Shown here: one piece after another, positions 61,687 through 64,000 of the stretch
How positions within the stretch are numbered: position 1 is the stretch's first letter
Layout: each line of letters opens with the position of its first letter
Assembly (NCBI GenBank): GCA_029260575.1
Contig: JAJDDB010000016.1
Span: 248,001 to 312,000 of the forward strand
Direction of reading: 5' to 3'
DNA length: 64,000 nucleotides
From: Phycisphaerales bacterium
GTDB taxonomy: Bacteria > Planctomycetota > Phycisphaerae > Phycisphaerales > SM1A02
Made by a program: the position numbers and the translations under genes
The notes under the pieces: model-generated
The model's input: the letters and a program-made list of their open reading frames with translations, nothing else
What the model was told of the DNA's origin: nothing
The model's database searches: none

Positions 61687-64000
61687 AGTGTTGGCTCCGG
61701 CGACGCATCGCCTTCTGGCTCATTTGGCGACTGTGGTTGCGGACCTTGCTGTTGCTGCATCATTTCCTGAATCAGCTCTTCACCAAGCTCGAGCAGTTCG
61801 CGCTGCATGCGGCCAAGATCCCGCAACCGCAGTCGTCGATCAGCATCTTCAGATTCGACATGGTCTTCAATATCCTTCGTTTGATTGTATATCTGCTCCT
61901 GCATCCCGCGGATAAGTTTCAATTCCGCAACCGGCGGAATGAGCGGCGTCTGGCCGCTTTGGCCTGACCCGCCGCCTTGCTGCTCGGATTGGTTTTCCGC
62001 AAATTCATCCTGAGGTGCGTTTGATTCGTTGAGCGCATCAATCAGAAGTCCAATGCTTTGTGCTATTCGCAGTTGTTGATCGGTGACCGCAGTGTTGACG
62101 TTTCCGTCCCACAATGACTGGCTGATTTGTTCGGACCAGCCATTCATCAGATCGTGGACTTTCGAAAAGACGCGTGCCTCGCGAAGCTCATCGGTCGTTG
62201 CCTCCATGTCGAGAAGTGCGGTGCGGATTTCATCCTGCGCGTTGCCGAAGCGTCGAGCTTCGACGAGTTGTCTGCGGTCCAGATCTTCGACATCCACGAG
62301 TGCTGAGGTGTCCTGTCGCACGACGAGCTGTTTCTCGGAGAGCGCACGATATTGTTCGATCAATCCTTCGCGTTGGCGGCTGATTTCATCTTCCTGCACC
62401 TGCTGTTCGAGTTCCTCAGCAAGTTGTTGCGCTTCCTGAAGCAGCGCAAGCGAGCGTTCTTCCGCGTCGAGCGCGCTTTCGTGGTCAATCGGGGTTGCGC
62501 GCAGCCCGCCGACTGCGGCGCCTTGCGCATCGCCGGCGCGGTCCAAAGCGCGAGCGATGCGCCGTGCCTGCTGGCCGGCCGCCCGGGCTTCGCCTTCCAC
62601 TGCGATCGTATTCTGGTTGAGGCGGATCATCGCCCGATCGCGGCCGTCGTACTCGTCAGCTGCCAGCGCCTGTGCAAGGGCAATCAGTTCGTTTTCCTGC
62701 ACCGACACAAGGCGCTCAATGGACTCGACCAGGCTTGCGAGTTGGCGAAGCAATTGCTCTGCCTGGGCGCGTTTTGTCTGTTCGATTTCCTCGAGCATCT
62801 GCTGCATGGTCTGCGATGCGGATTGCTGGGACGCCTGCGCGCTGTTGAGCTGGTTCTGCTGGGCGCGCTGAGCAGCCTGCTGCATGTCCTTATCAAGCTC
62901 GCGCTGTTCAGCGGTGCGGGCAGCATTGCGCATGCCTTCTGCAGACTGCGGGTCAATTTCTTTGAGTGCTTCGGCACGCTCGCGTGATTCTTCGATCACA
63001 TCGCGGGCTTCATCGCTGAGCTGCTGCTGCTGTTCAACTATGCGGTCCAGTTCGGATCGTTCTGCATTTGTGAGTTCATCGGTGGAGCGACCGACCGTCT
63101 GTTCACTGAGCTGCTGGGTTGCGTCCGCCAGTTCCTGTTGTTGTTGCAGAAGGTTTTCAATTCTGCGGGTGATGACCCAGGTGTCTTCATCACGATCGAG
63201 CAGTTCGATGAGGTCTGCCAGTTCGTCGCGCACCTGCTGCTGAGCATCAACGATCTCACGGTCTTCTTCTGCCGGTTGACTCAGGTCAAACTGATCCGGG
63301 TGGTTTTCAGGATCGGTGGCAGGCTCAGCATCGTCGGCGTTGTCTTGTGATTGCTGATCGCCGGACGGTTGTTGGCCGGCTTGTTGCGAGCTTTGATCGC
63401 CCGACTGAAACGACGAATCGGAATTCTGTGGTTGGGCGCTTTTGCCGTCGGCGCGATCGCCGCGCGGTTGTTGTTGTTGATCGTTTTGCTGCTGTTCGAT
63501 GTGCTGGGCAGCCTGCGTGGAAGCCCGACCGGCATATTCGAGCAGATCGCCGGTCTGATCGAGCAGGCCGTCAAGTTGCTCATCGTCGAAGCGATTGCGC
63601 TGCAGATCATCAGCGAGTTTCTGGATCATTTCACGTTGTTCGGCGATGCGCTGGCCGATCTGGGCTTGCGCGCGGGCAACGCCCGGTTGTACGCCGTCTT
63701 CAATGACATCTTCCTGCAATTCTGACTGGAGCGTTTCAATACGGATTGCGTTCTGGCGAACGCCGCCGAGTTGTCTGCGAATCTGTTCTGCATATTCGAG
63801 TGCGCTGATAACCTGCAGCCGTCGGACCGCAGATTCAGACGGCGCGTGCTGCATGCCGTCAAGATCGAAACTGTCTGATGCATAGGCTGTCAAGAGAAGA
63901 ACATCGCCGATGCTCAACTCGAGCTGTGACAGGTCAAATTGTTCGGTCATTTCCGCTGTAATGTCAGTCGTGATCAACGTCTGTGACCAGACTTCTTCAT
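61683..64000 (-). CDS. Large Gln/Glu-rich coiled-coil protein, cut by window edge
   Basis: The frame is open to base 64000, so the start lies outside; 772 residues are visible. It begins with a short beta-rich segment (TEQFDLSQLELSIGDVLLLT), then is almost entirely charged coiled coil with Gln-rich linkers (QHIEQQQNDQQQQPRGD; NERSELDRIVEQQQQL-like repeats). The composition and operon position resemble the large DUF4175-like proteins of planctomycetes. No enzymatic motif. First visible member of a set of four genes joined by 4-bp overlaps. Confidence 0.82.
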   Translation of the reverse strand, partial: EEVWSQTLITTDITAEMTEQFDLSQLELSIGDVLLLTAYASDSFDLDGMQHAPSESAVRRLQVISALEYAEQIRRQLGGVRQNAIRIETLQSELQEDVIEDGVQPGVARAQAQIGQRIAEQREMIQKLADDLQRNRFDDEQLDGLLDQTGDLLEYAGRASTQAAQHIEQQQNDQQQQPRGDRADGKSAQPQNSDSSFQSGDQSSQQAGQQPSGDQQSQDNADDAEPATDPENHPDQFDLSQPAEEDREIVDAQQQVRDELADLIELLDRDEDTWVITRRIENLLQQQQELADATQQLSEQTVGRSTDELTNAERSELDRIVEQQQQLSDEARDVIEESRERAEALKEIDPQSAEGMRNAARTAEQRELDKDMQQAAQRAQQNQLNSAQASQQSASQTMQQMLEEIEQTKRAQAEQLLRQLASLVESIERLVSVQENELIALAQALAADEYDGRDRAMIRLNQNTIAVEGEARAAGQQARRIARALDRAGDAQGAAVGGLRATPIDHESALDAEERSLALLQEAQQLAEELEQQVQEDEISRQREGLIEQYRALSEKQLVVRQDTSALVDVEDLDRRQLVEARRFGNAQDEIRTALLDMEATTDELREARVFSKVHDLMNGWSEQISQSLWDGNVNTAVTDQQLRIAQSIGLLIDALNESNAPQDEFAENQSEQQGGGSGQSGQTPLIPPVAELKLIRGMQEQIYNQTKDIEDHVESEDADRRLRLRDLGRMQRELLELGEELIQEMMQQQQGPQPQSPNEPEGDASPEPTL

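Noticed and set aside
1-64000. CRISPR arrays, rRNA, tRNA, insertion sequences or prophage genes
   Set aside because: No regular spaced repeats, T-arm-like cloverleaf sequences, transposase or phage structural genes were recognised on reading both strands; a covariance-model scan would be needed to exclude a tRNA formally.

Overview
The window looks like chromosomal DNA of a planctomycete, most likely class Phycisphaerae. The reasons are the combination of a dockerin-like secreted sugar dehydrogenase, two proteins with PEP-CTERM-type C-terminal sorting signals, a DUF1800/DUF1501 pair, a squalene-cyclase-repeat protein beside very Gln-rich coiled-coil proteins, tandem clpP genes, a tricorn-type protease, and several small membrane proteins carrying a CxxC zinc ribbon. 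This is inferred from gene content. No rRNA or tRNA gene was recognised, and both ends of the window cut through genes.

Layout. 1-4.1 kb: 3' part of dnaE and a thioredoxin-like lipoprotein. 4.1-8.4 kb: a minus-strand signalling locus (DNA-binding response regulator, HDOD/GAF histidine kinase, degenerate receiver protein). 8.5-12.2 kb: tsaB, a metallophosphoesterase and a dockerin-tagged sugar dehydrogenase. 12.5-15.4 kb: a DUF457 membrane protein, a DNA methyltransferase with a coupled unknown gene and an operator-like repeat array upstream, and upp. 15.4-17.3 kb: an AT-richer accessory patch holding a broken zinc metallopeptidase, an exported unknown protein and two near-identical 32-bp direct repeats. 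17.3-28.7 kb: a GH35-like protein lacking the usual catalytic glutamates, a TolC/HlyD export pair, two clpP genes, an FHA-GAF histidine kinase and holA. 28.8-36.5 kb: a lipoprotein, two PEP-CTERM-type proteins with structured leaders, a zinc-ribbon membrane protein and a tricorn-like protease. 36.5-42.9 kb: a B12-binding/MeaB-type GTPase fusion, two tandem zinc-ribbon/ankyrin membrane proteins with a smaller relative, and a frameshifted AraC/GyrI regulator. 42.9-55.9 kb: argS, a VKOR-DsbA-DsbA fusion, a sulfotransferase, comEC, holB, a thioredoxin lipoprotein, lgt, trpD and a small membrane protein. 55.9-58.5 kb: the DUF1800/DUF1501 pair. 58.6-64.0 kb: four minus-strand genes joined by 4-bp overlaps, the first running off the window.

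How it fits together. Housekeeping genes (three Pol III subunits, ArgRS, Lgt, TrpD, Upp, TsaB, ClpP) are scattered among envelope and signalling genes. Recurrent themes are surface export and anchoring (lipoproteins, PEP-CTERM proteins, TolC/HlyD, Lgt), periplasmic thiol chemistry (VKOR-DsbA, two thioredoxin-like lipoproteins) and multi-domain signal transduction. The most unusual items are the GH35-like apparent pseudoenzyme, the GCGCAAT half-site array before the methyltransferase, the three-hairpin leader of a PEP-CTERM gene, the repeat-flanked accessory patch, the B12-GTPase fusion and the local family of membrane zinc-ribbon proteins.
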